Part shown: positions 17,741 through 27,062 of the stretch, piece by piece | Layout of the letters: each line of letters starts with the position of its first letter | Numbering within the stretch: the first letter of the stretch is position 1 | From: an uncultured Parabacteroides sp. | GTDB lineage: Bacteria > Bacteroidota > Bacteroidia > Bacteroidales > Tannerellaceae | Assembly: GCA_949287365.1 (NCBI GenBank) | Contig: CASEGC010000123.1 | Coordinates: forward strand, 1-35,862 | Reading direction: 5' to 3' | Length of the DNA: 35,862 nt | The notes under the pieces: generated by a model | The model's database searches: none | Told to the model about the DNA's origin: nothing | Seen by the model: the letters and a program-made list of their open reading frames with translations, nothing else | Position numbers and translations under genes: made by a program

Positions 17741-19624
17741 TCAAGCATATTCGCTAAGTTCCAACCAGCGTGTCGTTTTCTCGTCTATCTCGACCAACAC
17801 TTGAGCGATTCGTTTGGATTTCTCCAACAAATCATCCGTGGATAGCGTACCGCTGCTCATGGCGACTTCCAACTCGGCCTTTTCCTTCTCCAAAGAGGAA
17901 ATCTCTTCCTCCAAGCCCTCGAACTCTTTCCTCTCCTTGAACGAGAGCTTTTTCTTCCGCTCATCCACCGGACGGGAAGGTTTCGACGCGACGGGAGCTT
18001 TTTTCTCTTTAGTGACGGTCTCGTCCAACTTCTCCATACGTTCCCGTTCCTCTTTCCATTCCCTATACCGGGAATAATTGCCCGGGAAATCCTGTATCTC
18101 CGCATTTCCCTTGAACACCAGCAAATGGTCCACCACCTTATCCATAAAATACCTATCATGCGATACGACAATGAGGCATCCCTTGAAATTCCTCAAATAC
18201 TCCTCCAGCACGTTCAAGGTCACGATATCCAAATCGTTGGTAGGCTCGTCCAACACGAGGAAATTGGGGCTACGCATCAACACGGTACAAAGGTACAGAC
18301 GGCGTTTCTCCCCGCCACTCAATTTATAAACGTAGTTATGTTGCTTGTCCGGAGTGAAAAGGAAATAATTCAAGAATTGGGAAACACCCATCTTTTGCCC
18401 GTCTCCCAAATCAACATATTCCGCGATAGAACGCACGACATCTATCACTTTCATCCGCTCGTCAAACCGCAGCCCTTCCTGGCTATAATAACCGAACCGG
18501 ACCGTCTCGCCGATATCGAAATGGCCGCTATCGGGAGCGACCTCGCCCATCAACATCTTGATAAAAGTGGATTTGCCCGTACCGTTATTCCCTACGATGC
18601 CTAACTTCTCATACCGGGCGAAAACGTAACTGAAATCATCCGTGATTTTCAAATCTCCGAAACGTTTACTGACATTCACCGCCTCGAAAATCTTCGAGCC
18701 GATATAGGAGGCCTTCACGTCCAGATTCACGGTCCCCGCCTCACGCTGCCGCTTCGCCCGTTTCTCCAGGTCATAGAAAGCGTCTATCCGATATTTCGCC
18801 TTGGTCCCCCGGGCTTGCGGTTGCCGTCGCATCCAATCCAGCTCCTTACGAAGCAAGTTCCTCGCCCGGTCAACCTCCGCGTTCATCGCCTCGACCCGCT
18901 CTTGGCGTTTCTCCAAATAATAATCGTAATTGCCTTTATAGGAATAAAGCTTTTTCTGGTCAATCTCAAGAATCCCGTTACAGACACGATCCAAGAAATA
19001 GCGGTCGTGCGTCACCATCAAGAGACTGATATTCGCCCGTCCCAAATAATCTTCCAGCCATTCGGTCATCTCCAAGTCCAGATGGTTGGTCGGCTCGTCC
19101 AATATAATCAGCTGAGGCTCCGTAATCAAGACGTTCGCCAACGCCACCCGCTTCAACTGCCCTCCGGACAATTCCCCTATCCGTTGATTCAAGTCTTTGA
19201 TGTTCAATCGTCCCAAGATTTGTTTAGCCTTTCGCTCATAATCCCAAGCTTTCAAACTATCCATCTGGGTAAGCAACCGCTCCAAATCCGCGTCGTTCCC
19301 CTTCGCCATCGCCTCCTCGTATTCGGCGATTAGCCTGACCATCTCGTTATCGGAAGAGAAACAGGCCTCCAGCACGGTCAAACGCTCCGGATAAGCGGGC
19401 GCCTGCTCCAAATACCCGACCCGCAAATCCTTCCGAAACACCACCTCACCCGAATCATAATCCTCTTTCCCCGCGATGATGTTCAACAGCGTGGTTTTTC
19501 CCGCCCCGTTCTTAGCTATCAATCCGATTTTCTGTCCTTGCGCCACGCCGAATGTCAAATCCTCGAAAAGGAGCAAATCCCCAAAACTTTTCGTCAATCT
19601 ATCTACCTGAAGATAACTTACCAT
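17741..19624 (-). CDS. ABC-F family ATPase (Uup-like)
   Basis: Soluble duplicated ATPase of the ABC-F group, whose members act on ribosomes. The 627 residues contain two nucleotide-binding domains: Walker A GAGKTTLLN with signature LSGGQLKR and Walker B LDEPTNHLD, then Walker A GNNGTGKST with LSGGEKRR and LDEPTNDLD. An Arg-rich interdomain linker lies between them (LLRKELDWMRRQPQARGTKA). The C-terminal 80 residues are a Lys/Glu-rich coiled coil as in Uup. No transmembrane segment is present, so it is not an exporter. The 41-base palindrome array lies immediately upstream of its start. Confidence 0.93.
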   Translation of the reverse strand: MVSYLQVDRLTKSFGDLLLFEDLTFGVAQGQKIGLIAKNGAGKTTLLNIIAGKEDYDSGEVVFRKDLRVGYLEQAPAYPERLTVLEACFSSDNEMVRLIAEYEEAMAKGNDADLERLLTQMDSLKAWDYERKAKQILGRLNIKDLNQRIGELSGGQLKRVALANVLITEPQLIILDEPTNHLDLEMTEWLEDYLGRANISLLMVTHDRYFLDRVCNGILEIDQKKLYSYKGNYDYYLEKRQERVEAMNAEVDRARNLLRKELDWMRRQPQARGTKAKYRIDAFYDLEKRAKRQREAGTVNLDVKASYIGSKIFEAVNVSKRFGDLKITDDFSYVFARYEKLGIVGNNGTGKSTFIKMLMGEVAPDSGHFDIGETVRFGYYSQEGLRFDERMKVIDVVRSIAEYVDLGDGQKMGVSQFLNYFLFTPDKQHNYVYKLSGGEKRRLYLCTVLMRSPNFLVLDEPTNDLDIVTLNVLEEYLRNFKGCLIVVSHDRYFMDKVVDHLLVFKGNAEIQDFPGNYSRYREWKEERERMEKLDETVTKEKKAPVASKPSRPVDERKKKLSFKERKEFEGLEEEISSLEKEKAELEVAMSSGTLSTDDLLEKSKRIAQVLVEIDEKTTRWLELSEYA

Positions 19625-19673
19625 ACGTTTATTATTAAAAAGAGAGCATAAATTATCATTTTAAAAAGAAAAA

Positions 19674-19905
19674 GATAACAATCAAGGCCATTTGTTATCA
19701 GCGCGATTTTCACTGACAACAATCAAGCCCATTTGTTATCATTTACTAAAGAAACTGATAACAATCGGACCCGTTTGTTATCATCGCGAAAGAAACTGAT
19801 AACAATCGAACCTATTTGTTATCAGCACGATTTTCACTGACAACAATCAAGCCCGTTTGTTATCAGCGCGATTTTCACTGATAACAACCGAGCCCGGCCG
19901 AAAGC
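19674..19905. repeat. Tandem array of palindromes, 41-base period, five full units and one partial
   Basis: Units begin at 19674, 19715, 19757, 19798, 19839 and 19880 (spacings 41, 42, 41, 41, 41). Each full unit has GATAACAA (or GACAACAA), 10 bases, then TTGTTATC, an 8-bp palindrome, followed by a 15-16-base linker, AGCGCGATTTTCACT or a variant. The linker lets TTGTTATCAG of one unit pair with CTGATAACAA of the next over 10 bp, so two mutually exclusive folds are possible. The T-to-C variants in GACAACAA keep G-U pairing only in minus-strand RNA, the direction of the flanking genes. The last unit decays into GC-rich sequence. Confidence 0.92.
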
Positions 19906-20010
19906 CGCGGAAAAAAACGCGAAGGACACGAATTCACGCCGACTTATTTACAGCCAACCTCAAAAGAATCCGCGTCCTCCGCTAACCAATAAAATCTCGG
20001 TTCACCCCTT
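19906..20010. other. Intergenic between the array and gcvT
   Basis: About 105 bases past the gcvT stop without a gene. I see no strong terminator: a short AACC/GGTT hairpin next to the stop is too weak. The ABC-F promoter is not obvious either and could lie within or next to the array. Confidence 0.4.
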
Positions 20011-21096
20011 TCATTTCCGGAAAGGAGCTTTCACCACTTGAGCTTTCAAATTCTTGTTACGAACCTTCACGAATATTTCCGAACCCGCCTTCGCGAACTC
20101 CGGCTTCACGTATCCCATGCCGATACCTTTCTTCAGCGTTGGGGACATCGTGCCGGAAGTGACGATGCCAATCCGGTTGCCTTCCGCGTCGGCTATCTCG
20201 TATCCATGCCTTGGGATTCCTTTCTCCACCAGCTCGAAAGCGCACAACTTACGGGTCACTCCCTCCTTCTTCTGACGCTCCAACTCCGCGCGGTTCGTGA
20301 AATTCTTGCCATCCACGAATTTGGTGATCCAGCCTAAGCCCGCCTCAATCGGCGAGGTCGTGTCGTCCAAATCGTTCCCGTACAGGCAAAAGCCCATCTC
20401 CAAACGGAGCGTATCGCGAGCGCCCAATCCAATAGGCTTAATGCCCTCCGGTTTTCCGGCCTCGAAAATGGCGTCCCAGATTTTCAGCGCGTCGCTCGGA
20501 TAAAAATACAGCTCGAAACCACCGGCTCCGGTATAACCCGTGTTAGAGATAATCACCTCCTTGCATCCGGCGAACTCTCCCGTCGTAAAGGCGTAATAAG
20601 GGATAGAAGAGAGGTCTACGGGAGTCAGACGCTGCAACACCTCCAACGCCTTGGGGCCTTGTATCGCCAATTGCGCCGTACGGTCCGAAGCGTTCTCCAG
20701 TTCCGCGCCTACCGTGTTATGGCTTACGCACCACTCCCAATCCTTGTCGATATTTCCGGCGTTCACCACCAGCATATATTTCTCCGGCTCATAATGATAG
20801 ACCAACAGGTCATCCACGATTCCGCCTTTATCGTTCGGGAAGCAGGTGTATTGGGCCTTGCCGACCGGCAGCGTCGAAGCGTCATTCGAGGTCACGCTTT
20901 GGATAAAAGCCAACGCGTTCGGGCCTTTCACCCAAAACTCTCCCATGTGGGACACGTCGAACACGCCCACGCCATTCACTACGGTCATGTGCTCGTCAAT
21001 AATCCCTGAGTACTCGATAGGCATATTAAAGCCCGCAAACTCATGCATTTTCGCGCCCAGCGCGATATGTAAATTGGTAAACGGTGTTGTTTTCAT
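20011..21096 (-). CDS. gcvT: Glycine cleavage system T protein (aminomethyltransferase)
   Basis: Transfers the aminomethyl group carried on lipoyl-H protein to tetrahydrofolate, releasing ammonia, in glycine catabolism. The 361-residue length and blocks are standard: [20 protein letters not shown] at the N-terminus, [51 protein letters not shown] and a C-terminal barrel with [20 protein letters not shown]. The catalytic Asp of the DVSHMGE segment is present. The other glycine cleavage genes (gcvH, gcvP) are not in the window. It follows pepT by 38 AT-rich bases and is likely cotranscribed. Confidence 0.96.
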   Translation of the reverse strand: MKTTPFTNLHIALGAKMHEFAGFNMPIEYSGIIDEHMTVVNGVGVFDVSHMGEFWVKGPNALAFIQSVTSNDASTLPVGKAQYTCFPNDKGGIVDDLLVYHYEPEKYMLVVNAGNIDKDWEWCVSHNTVGAELENASDRTAQLAIQGPKALEVLQRLTPVDLSSIPYYAFTTGEFAGCKEVIISNTGYTGAGGFELYFYPSDALKIWDAIFEAGKPEGIKPIGLGARDTLRLEMGFCLYGNDLDDTTSPIEAGLGWITKFVDGKNFTNRAELERQKKEGVTRKLCAFELVEKGIPRHGYEIADAEGNRIGIVTSGTMSPTLKKGIGMGYVKPEFAKAGSEIFVKVRNKNLKAQVVKAPFRK

Positions 21097-21134
21097 TTCT
21101 CTGTTTATGATTTATGATTTATAATTTAGATTGT

Positions 21135-22355
21135 TCATTTGGAAGAGGCCGTCAGTTCTATAATCTTGACGATAGTCTCCATACTTTTCTCCAATGAGCG
21201 GACGGGCAAGAACTCATAACGCCCGTGGAAGTTCAACCCTCCCGCGAAAATATTAGGACACGGCAATCCCATGAAAGACAAACGGGCGCCATCCGTTCCT
21301 CCCCGTATCGGCCGGACGATAGGTTTGACATCAACCTCCTTCATCGCCGCCAACGCCAAGTCGATAACCTGTTTCTTCGGTTCCACTACCTCACGCATGT
21401 TATAATACTGGTCCCGCAACTCTAGCTGGGCGCATCCGGGATAAGCCTGGTTCATCCTATCGACTAACGTGCGCAACAAAGCCTTTTTCTCCTCAAACAA
21501 CTTACGGTCGTGGTCCCGAATAATATAGGTCAATGTAGCTTGCTCCACCGAGCCGCTCATCCCTGTCAAATGGAAAAAGCCCTCATAACCGGAAGTCCGT
21601 TCCGGGCATTGCTCCGCGGGCAACCATGAAGCGAACTCGACGGCACGCGAGGAAGCGTTTCGCATCTTATCTTTCGCGTATCCAGGATGCACGTTCAACC
21701 CCTTGAAGATTATCTTAGCGGCGGCGGCGTTGAAATTCTCATATTCCAGCTCTCCGATTTGCCCGCCATCCATCGTATATCCCCAATCGCAACCGAACTT
21801 CTTCACGTCGAAATGATCGGCGCCTTGCCCAATCTCCTCATCCGGCGTGAAAGCCACACGTATCTTACCATGCTTTATCTCCGGATTCTCCTTCAGGTAA
21901 CGCATAGAGGCGACAATCGCGGCGATACCCGCTTTGTCATCGGCACCCAATAAAGTCGTGCCATCCGTCACGACGATGTCTTGTCCCTCATAGTCCTTCA
22001 ACTCGGGAAACATATCCGGCGAGAGCACGATATTCTCCTCCTTGTTCAACAGGATATCGCCTCCCTTATAAGTCACGATACGAGGACGCACGTCCTTACC
22101 CGACATATCGGGACTCGTATCCAGATGGGCGATAAAACCAATCACCGGAAGCTCCTCCGTCGTATTCGCCGGCAACGTCGCCATCAGATAACTGTTCTCG
22201 TCCAAGGATATCTCTTCCATTCCGATCGCCTCCAACTCTTTCGCCAACTCCTCCGCGAAAACACGTTGCCCCGGCGTGCTCGGTGTCGTACCACTCTCTT
22301 CGCTCGACCGCGTATCGAACGTCACGTATCTCAAGAATCTATCTAAAACCGTCAT
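21135..22355 (-). CDS. pepT: Peptidase T (tripeptidase)
   Basis: Cytoplasmic M20B zinc aminotripeptidase, 406 residues. Metal-site motifs are [11 protein letters not shown] (first His and Asp), [14 protein letters not shown] (bridging Asp), [15 protein letters not shown] (catalytic Glu and ligand Glu) and [18 protein letters not shown] near the C-terminus. The dimerisation domain lies between ([20 protein letters not shown]). It has its own promoter just downstream of the PurF-like gene's terminator and reads into gcvT. Confidence 0.96.
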   Translation of the reverse strand: MTVLDRFLRYVTFDTRSSEESGTTPSTPGQRVFAEELAKELEAIGMEEISLDENSYLMATLPANTTEELPVIGFIAHLDTSPDMSGKDVRPRIVTYKGGDILLNKEENIVLSPDMFPELKDYEGQDIVVTDGTTLLGADDKAGIAAIVASMRYLKENPEIKHGKIRVAFTPDEEIGQGADHFDVKKFGCDWGYTMDGGQIGELEYENFNAAAAKIIFKGLNVHPGYAKDKMRNASSRAVEFASWLPAEQCPERTSGYEGFFHLTGMSGSVEQATLTYIIRDHDRKLFEEKKALLRTLVDRMNQAYPGCAQLELRDQYYNMREVVEPKKQVIDLALAAMKEVDVKPIVRPIRGGTDGARLSFMGLPCPNIFAGGLNFHGRYEFLPVRSLEKSMETIVKIIELTASSK

Positions 22356-22381
22356 ATCTCACATTTGATTAAAAACAGCCA

Positions 22382-22412
22382 TAAAAGTAGACAAAGCTCA
22401 TTACATTTCAAA
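22382..22412 (-). promoter_or_regulatory. Promoter for pepT-gcvT
   Basis: Minus strand TTTG (22412-22409), 19 bases, TACTTTTA (22389-22382). The TTTG is also the end of the T run of the preceding terminator, so the two elements share bases. Confidence 0.7.
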
Positions 22413-22440
22413 AAAATAACGGGACAAATCGTCCCGTTAT
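22409..22440 (-). terminator. Strong intrinsic terminator after the PurF-like gene
   Basis: On the minus strand ATAACGGGAC (22440-22431), a 5-base loop and GTCCCGTTAT (22425-22416) make a perfect 10-bp stem followed by TTTTTT. It lies 25 bases beyond the stop at 22466. Confidence 0.92.
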
Positions 22441-22465
22441 CCCTTTTCTATCTCAATATTTGTCA

Positions 22466-23872
22466 TTAAAAATGACTGGAACCGTCAAAACAATGCGTAC
22501 AGACCTTACACTTAGGAAGCCCTATCGCCTCAATTAAGGTCTCCAGCGTATTGAACCGCAAAGAGGTCAAGCCGAAACGTTCCGCTATGATGCCCACCAT
22601 ACGTTTGTATTCCGGCGAGTCGGTCGTGGCGTACTTCTCCAAATTCTTGTTCTCGTCGCCTTCCAGTTCCCTGATGATACGACGTGTAATCAATTCCAAC
22701 GCGCTCTTGGATGAGGTGAAGCCGATAAACGGACAGCTATAAATCAACGGAGGACAGGCGATACGCATATGCACCTCTTTCGCTCCATAGTCATACAAAA
22801 TCTTCACGTTATCGCGAAGTTGCGTTCCACGCACGATAGAGTCATCGCAGAAAAGGATTCGCTTGCCTTGCAACATCGCGCGATTAGGGATTAACTTCAT
22901 CTTGGCCACAAGACTACGCATCTCCTGATTGGCGGGAGTGAAACTGCGCGGCCATGTCGGGGTATATTTCGCGATCGCCCGATGATAAGGGACTCCTTTC
23001 CCCTCCGCGTAACCCAGCGCCATTCCCACGCCAGAATCCGGGATTCCACACGCGCAATCCACTTCCGAGTCATCTTTCTTCCCCATCTTGTAACCGCTCA
23101 TGAAACGTACCTCTTCCACGTTCCGACCCTCGTAACAAGACACAGGAAATCCATAATACACCCACAAGAAAGAACAAACCTGCATCTCCTCGTTCGGCTT
23201 ACGCAATTGTTCCATACCATCCGCCCGCAGACGGACGATCTCACCAGGCCCTACATACTTCTCTATCTCATAATCCAAATTAGGAAGACTGCTGGACTCG
23301 CTCGTAGCCGCGTACGCACCCTCCTTCTTTCCGATTACGATTGGCGTACGCCCCAATTTATCGCGGGCTACGATAATCCCGTCTTCCGTCAACAACAGCA
23401 TGGAGCAAGAGCCCTCTACCTTATTATATACATTCTCGATTCCCTCCACGAAATCCTTTCCCTGCGTAATCAATAAGGCCACCAGCTCCGTCTGGTTCGT
23501 TTTTCCGGAACTCAATTCCGAGAAATGCATATTCGCCGCCAGCAAATCCTTCTCCAACTCACTCAAGTTATTGATTTTAGCGACCGTCACGATGGCGAAC
23601 TTACCCAAATGGGAATTGAAGACAATCGGCTGAGCGTCAGTATCACTAATCACTCCTATACCGGCATTCCCCTTAAACTTGTGAAGTCCGGACTCGAACT
23701 TGTTCCGGAAATAAGCGTTTTCCAAATTATGGATCGACCGCATGAAACCCTCTTCCTTGTCATACGTCGCCATACCTCCTCTACGGGTTCCCAGATGCGA
23801 ATTGTAGTCCGTTCCATAGAATAAATCAGTGATACAACCTGATTTAGAAATAGTTCCGAAAAAACCACCCAT
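22466..23872 (-). CDS. Amidophosphoribosyltransferase-like protein lacking the N-terminal nucleophile Cys
   Basis: PurF homologue of 468 residues. True PurF uses an N-terminal Cys to take ammonia from glutamine and a PRTase domain to make 5-phosphoribosylamine. Here the N-terminus is MGGFFGTISKSG, aligning with CGVFGIWG of PurF but with Gly where Cys1 should be; the first Cys is residue 13. The PRPP loop FCDDSIVRGT (342-350) is intact. Cysteines resembling the [4Fe-4S] ligands of Bacillus PurF are present (C233, C373/C380 and C455/C458/C461 in CKVCTHC). ATG 23872 is used; the only earlier start is GTG 23941, which adds no Cys. It may be ammonia-dependent or have another role. Confidence 0.88.
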   Translation of the reverse strand: MGGFFGTISKSGCITDLFYGTDYNSHLGTRRGGMATYDKEEGFMRSIHNLENAYFRNKFESGLHKFKGNAGIGVISDTDAQPIVFNSHLGKFAIVTVAKINNLSELEKDLLAANMHFSELSSGKTNQTELVALLITQGKDFVEGIENVYNKVEGSCSMLLLTEDGIIVARDKLGRTPIVIGKKEGAYAATSESSSLPNLDYEIEKYVGPGEIVRLRADGMEQLRKPNEEMQVCSFLWVYYGFPVSCYEGRNVEEVRFMSGYKMGKKDDSEVDCACGIPDSGVGMALGYAEGKGVPYHRAIAKYTPTWPRSFTPANQEMRSLVAKMKLIPNRAMLQGKRILFCDDSIVRGTQLRDNVKILYDYGAKEVHMRIACPPLIYSCPFIGFTSSKSALELITRRIIRELEGDENKNLEKYATTDSPEYKRMVGIIAERFGLTSLRFNTLETLIEAIGLPKCKVCTHCFDGSSHF

Positions 23873-23902
23873 TGTATTGTATTTAATATTGAATATTTGC
23901 CG

Positions 23903-23935
23903 CGAAGTTACATGATAATTCGCATATGTTCCAAA
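23903..23935 (-). promoter_or_regulatory. Promoter for the PurF-like gene
   Basis: Minus strand TTTG (23935-23932), 21 bases, TAACTTCG (23910-23903), about 30 bases before ATG 23872. Confidence 0.65.
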
Positions 23936-23993
23936 ATTCACGGCTTCACATTCGAGGCAAACCCATCTAATCCCTCAAGATTTTCATCCGTAC

Positions 23994-24025
23994 TTTGTTC
24001 CATAATGGAATTGTAAGTATTTTCG
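23994..24025 (+). promoter_or_regulatory. Promoter for rlmD with a palindrome in the spacer
   Basis: TTTG (23994-23997), 20 bases, TATTTTCG (24018-24025). The spacer contains the perfect palindrome TTCCATAATGGAA (23998-24010), directly abutting the -33 box, a plausible operator position. Confidence 0.7.
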
Positions 24026-24055
24026 CGATACGAATCTAAAAAACATACGACGACA

Positions 24056-25501
24056 TTGGCAAGGAAAAAGAAACAATTACCGATATTGGAAAAGGTGACC
24101 ATCACGGACGTGGCCGCCGAAGGAAAGGCTATCGCGAGAGTGAACGACCTGGTGATTTTCGTTCCCTTCGTGGCGCCGGGCGACGTGGTGGATATCCAGC
24201 TCACCCGTAAGAAGAACAGTTACGCGGAGGGGAAAGCTATTCGTTTCCACGAGTACTCCGACAAACGGGCGGAGCCATTTTGCGAGCATTTCGGCGTTTG
24301 TGGAGGTTGCAAATGGCAACATCTGCGCTACGAGGAGCAACTTCGCTATAAGCAAAAGCAAGTGTACGATAACCTCGCACGCATCGGAAAGGTGGAGATA
24401 GAGGAGAAACTGCCCATCTTAGGGTCGGAGCATACGACTTTTTACCGGAACAAGTTGGAGTTCACCTTCTCCGACAAACGATGGCTCACGGAAGAGAAGG
24501 TCCAATCCGGCGACTCTTTCAACCAGATGAACGCGCTCGGATTCCATATACCGGGTATGTTCGACAAGGTGTTGGACATCCGCAAGTGCTGGTTGCAAGA
24601 CGACATCTCGAACCGGATACGCCTCGCCGTGAAGGAGTATTGCCTCTCGCATGAGGGCTATCCCTTCTTCGACCTGCGGAACCAAGAGGGGCTCATGCGC
24701 AACCTGATGATTCGTACGGCCTCTACCGGCGACCTGATGGTAGTGGTGATATTCTTTCGCGAGGACGAGCGGCGCAGGGAAGCGCTCCTGTCGTACATCG
24801 CGGAACGGTTTCCGGAGATAACCTCGCTGATGTACGTCATCAACGGGAAATGCAACGACACCATCATGGACCAGGAGGTTATCGTCTTCAAGGGGAAAGA
24901 CCATATCATCGAGGAGATGGAAGGCCTGCGGTTCAAGGTCGGGCCCAAGTCGTTCTACCAGACGAACAGCGAGCAAGCCTACAATTTATATAAGGTAGCG
25001 AGAGAGTTCGCCGGCTTGACGGGAAACGAGCTGGTGTACGACCTCTACACCGGGACCGGCACGATAGCCAACTTCATCGCCCGCCAAGCGAAGCGGGTGA
25101 TAGGCATCGAGTACGTGCCGGAAGCCATCGAGGACGCGAAGGTGAACGCCGCGCTCAACCATATCGAGAACACGCTCTTCTTCGCGGGAGACATGAAGGA
25201 TATCCTCACGAAGGACTTCATCGACGCGCACGGCCGTCCTGACGTGATTATCACCGACCCGCCGCGCGCCGGCATGCACGACGACGTGATACGGACGATT
25301 CTCGCCGCCGAGCCGAGGCGAATCGTGTACGTCAGTTGCAACCCCGCCACGCAAGCCCGCGACTTGAGCGCGCTAAGCGAGCGGTACGCCGTCAGGAAAG
25401 CCCGGCCGGTGGACATGTTCCCCCACACGCATCACGTGGAGAACGTGACGCTGCTTGAAAGGAATTTAATCGCAAATATAGATTATATGTCCAAAACCTA
25501 A
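24056..25501 (+). CDS. rlmD: 23S rRNA (uracil-5-)-methyltransferase, RlmD/RumA family
   Basis: SAM-dependent methyltransferase making 5-methyluridine in 23S rRNA (U1939 in E. coli for RlmD). Its 481 residues comprise an N-terminal TRAM domain (about 10-65), iron-sulfur Cys residues C76, C82 and C85 in CEHFGVCGGC, the SAM site DLYTGTGTIANFIA, TDPPRAGMH, and the catalytic Cys in YVSCNPATQARDL. The start is TTG 24056: MARKKK is the family-like N-terminus and no in-frame ATG lies close upstream. Which uridine is modified (RlmD, RlmCD or TrmA-like) is inferred from family resemblance only. It is first of the plus-strand block, 10 bases before the MltF-like gene. Confidence 0.9.
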   Translation: MARKKKQLPILEKVTITDVAAEGKAIARVNDLVIFVPFVAPGDVVDIQLTRKKNSYAEGKAIRFHEYSDKRAEPFCEHFGVCGGCKWQHLRYEEQLRYKQKQVYDNLARIGKVEIEEKLPILGSEHTTFYRNKLEFTFSDKRWLTEEKVQSGDSFNQMNALGFHIPGMFDKVLDIRKCWLQDDISNRIRLAVKEYCLSHEGYPFFDLRNQEGLMRNLMIRTASTGDLMVVVIFFREDERRREALLSYIAERFPEITSLMYVINGKCNDTIMDQEVIVFKGKDHIIEEMEGLRFKVGPKSFYQTNSEQAYNLYKVAREFAGLTGNELVYDLYTGTGTIANFIARQAKRVIGIEYVPEAIEDAKVNAALNHIENTLFFAGDMKDILTKDFIDAHGRPDVIITDPPRAGMHDDVIRTILAAEPRRIVYVSCNPATQARDLSALSERYAVRKARPVDMFPHTHHVENVTLLERNLIANIDYMSKT

Positions 25502-25511
25502 TTTTACAATT

Positions 25512-26921
25512 ATGCCCAGGCGATCCCTCCTTCTATTACTCACCACTTTTCTCTCACTCCTCGCGCTTTTGAGTGCGTTTTGGGCGCGGCCACGGGAGGG
25601 GAAAAAGGCCGAAGGGGGGATCGCCACCCTTTTTGACCTGCCACAAATCCGGGAGCGGGGCGAACTCACGGCGGTAACGCTGTACGGCTCCACCTCCTAC
25701 TTCCAATATAAGATGCGGCCGATGGGCTACGAATACGACCTCGTACAAGACTTCGCCCAAAGCCAAGGACTCAAGCTGAACGTCAAGGTGGCCGAGAACA
25801 ACCAACAGCTGATAGATATGCTGGAAAGCGGCGAGGCCGACATCGTCGCCTACCCGATACCCATCGACAACCAACTGAAGCGACGCTTCATCTACTGCGG
25901 GCGGGAGCACATCTCCAGCCAAGTGCTGGTGCAACGCGCGAACAAGGGAGACACGCTCGTCAAGGACGTGACCCAGCTACTCGGCAAGGAGGTCTACGTG
26001 AAGCCCCGCACGCGATATTCCGAGAGGCTGCATAACCTCGACGAGGAGCTGGGCGGAGGCATCCGCGTCCACGAGGTGGCAGACGACTCGGTGAGCGTGG
26101 AGGACCTTATCGAGAAGGTCTCGCTCGGCGAGATACCCTACACGATTTGCGACGAGGACATGGCCCGCCTCAACAAGACCTACTTCTGGAACATCGACAT
26201 CCGCCTCAAGGTCAGTTTCCCGCAACGCTCCGCTTGGCTCGCGCGGGAAAGCAGCCCACGGCTGATCGCCGCCATCGACGAATGGGCGTCGGGGAAGACG
26301 AGAGAGGTCTCCTTCAAGGCCATCACCAAACGCTACTTCGAGCTGAGCAAGCAGCCGCTCTCCGGCGACATACCGCCCGTCAAGGACGGGCACGTCTCGC
26401 CTTACGACGCGCTGTTCAAGAAGCACGCCCGCCTCATCGGGTGGGACTGGCGGCTGCTGGCCTCCATCTCCTACCAAGAGTCGCGCTTCAACCCCGCCGT
26501 CGTGTCGTGGGCCGGGGCGGAGGGGCTCATGGGCATCATGCCCGCCACGGCGAGGGCCTTGGGCATGACACCGCACGAGCTGAAAGACCCGGACACCGGC
26601 ATCCGCGCGGGGGTGGACTGCCTGCGCCGCTTCCGGCAAGGCTTCTCCGACATCGACGACCCGGAGGAGAAAATCAAGTTCACCCTCGCCGCCTACAACG
26701 CCGGCATCGGCCACGTGTACGACGCCCGCCGCCTCGCCGAGAAATATGGCAAGGACCCCAACCGGTGGGAAGGCAACGTGGCGGAATACATCCGCCTGAA
26801 GAACGAGCCGGAGTATTACAACGACCCGGTATGCGAGCACGGCTATCTGCGTGGCTCGGAGACCTATAACTACGTGCGCGAGGTGCTCGAACGCTATCAT
26901 TATTACAAGACGAAGACCTGA
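25512..26921 (+). CDS. MltF-like membrane-bound lytic transglycosylase
   Basis: Periplasmic murein lytic transglycosylase with a solute-binding-type domain. Of 469 residues, 5-25 are a hydrophobic signal or anchor without a lipobox Cys. A type-3 solute-binding domain spans about 45-275 (GYEYDLVQDFAQSQGL, DMLESGEADIVAYP). The SLT domain spans about 300-420, with catalytic Glu323 in ISYQESRFNPAVVSWAGAEGLMGIMP and the AYNAG motif at 394-398. The layout is that of E. coli MltF, in which the solute-binding domain controls the catalytic domain; the Bacteroidetes ligand is unknown. The gene is very GC-rich compared with the left half of the window. Confidence 0.9.
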   Translation: MPRRSLLLLLTTFLSLLALLSAFWARPREGKKAEGGIATLFDLPQIRERGELTAVTLYGSTSYFQYKMRPMGYEYDLVQDFAQSQGLKLNVKVAENNQQLIDMLESGEADIVAYPIPIDNQLKRRFIYCGREHISSQVLVQRANKGDTLVKDVTQLLGKEVYVKPRTRYSERLHNLDEELGGGIRVHEVADDSVSVEDLIEKVSLGEIPYTICDEDMARLNKTYFWNIDIRLKVSFPQRSAWLARESSPRLIAAIDEWASGKTREVSFKAITKRYFELSKQPLSGDIPPVKDGHVSPYDALFKKHARLIGWDWRLLASISYQESRFNPAVVSWAGAEGLMGIMPATARALGMTPHELKDPDTGIRAGVDCLRRFRQGFSDIDDPEEKIKFTLAAYNAGIGHVYDARRLAEKYGKDPNRWEGNVAEYIRLKNEPEYYNDPVCEHGYLRGSETYNYVREVLERYHYYKTKT

Positions 26922-27008
26922 GACGGCCGTTTCCCGTCCGGCGCAACGGCGCGTGAGGACGGCGTACCCCTTGGAATTCGCGGCGTACCACAGCGGCGCA
27001 AAGAAAAA

Positions 27009-27040
27009 TTTGTTTTTCTCCCCGAATATCCTTAAGTTCG
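27009..27040 (+). promoter_or_regulatory. Promoter and Shine-Dalgarno for the AraC-type gene
   Basis: TTTG (27009-27012), 20 bases, TAAGTTCG (27033-27040). Downstream, AGGAGG (27052-27057) lies 5 bases before ATG 27063, an unusually canonical ribosome binding site for this group of bacteria. Confidence 0.7.
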
Positions 27041-27062
27041 CAGGGAAAAAGAGGAGGAAAAC

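Noticed and set aside
19674-19905. CRISPR array
   Set aside because: The repeats are palindromic and regular, but the intervening segments are only 15-16 bases and nearly identical to one another, not unique spacers, and no cas gene is present.
25977-26900. 307-residue minus-strand open frame
   Set aside because: Antisense to the MltF-like gene, whose catalytic motifs are intact.
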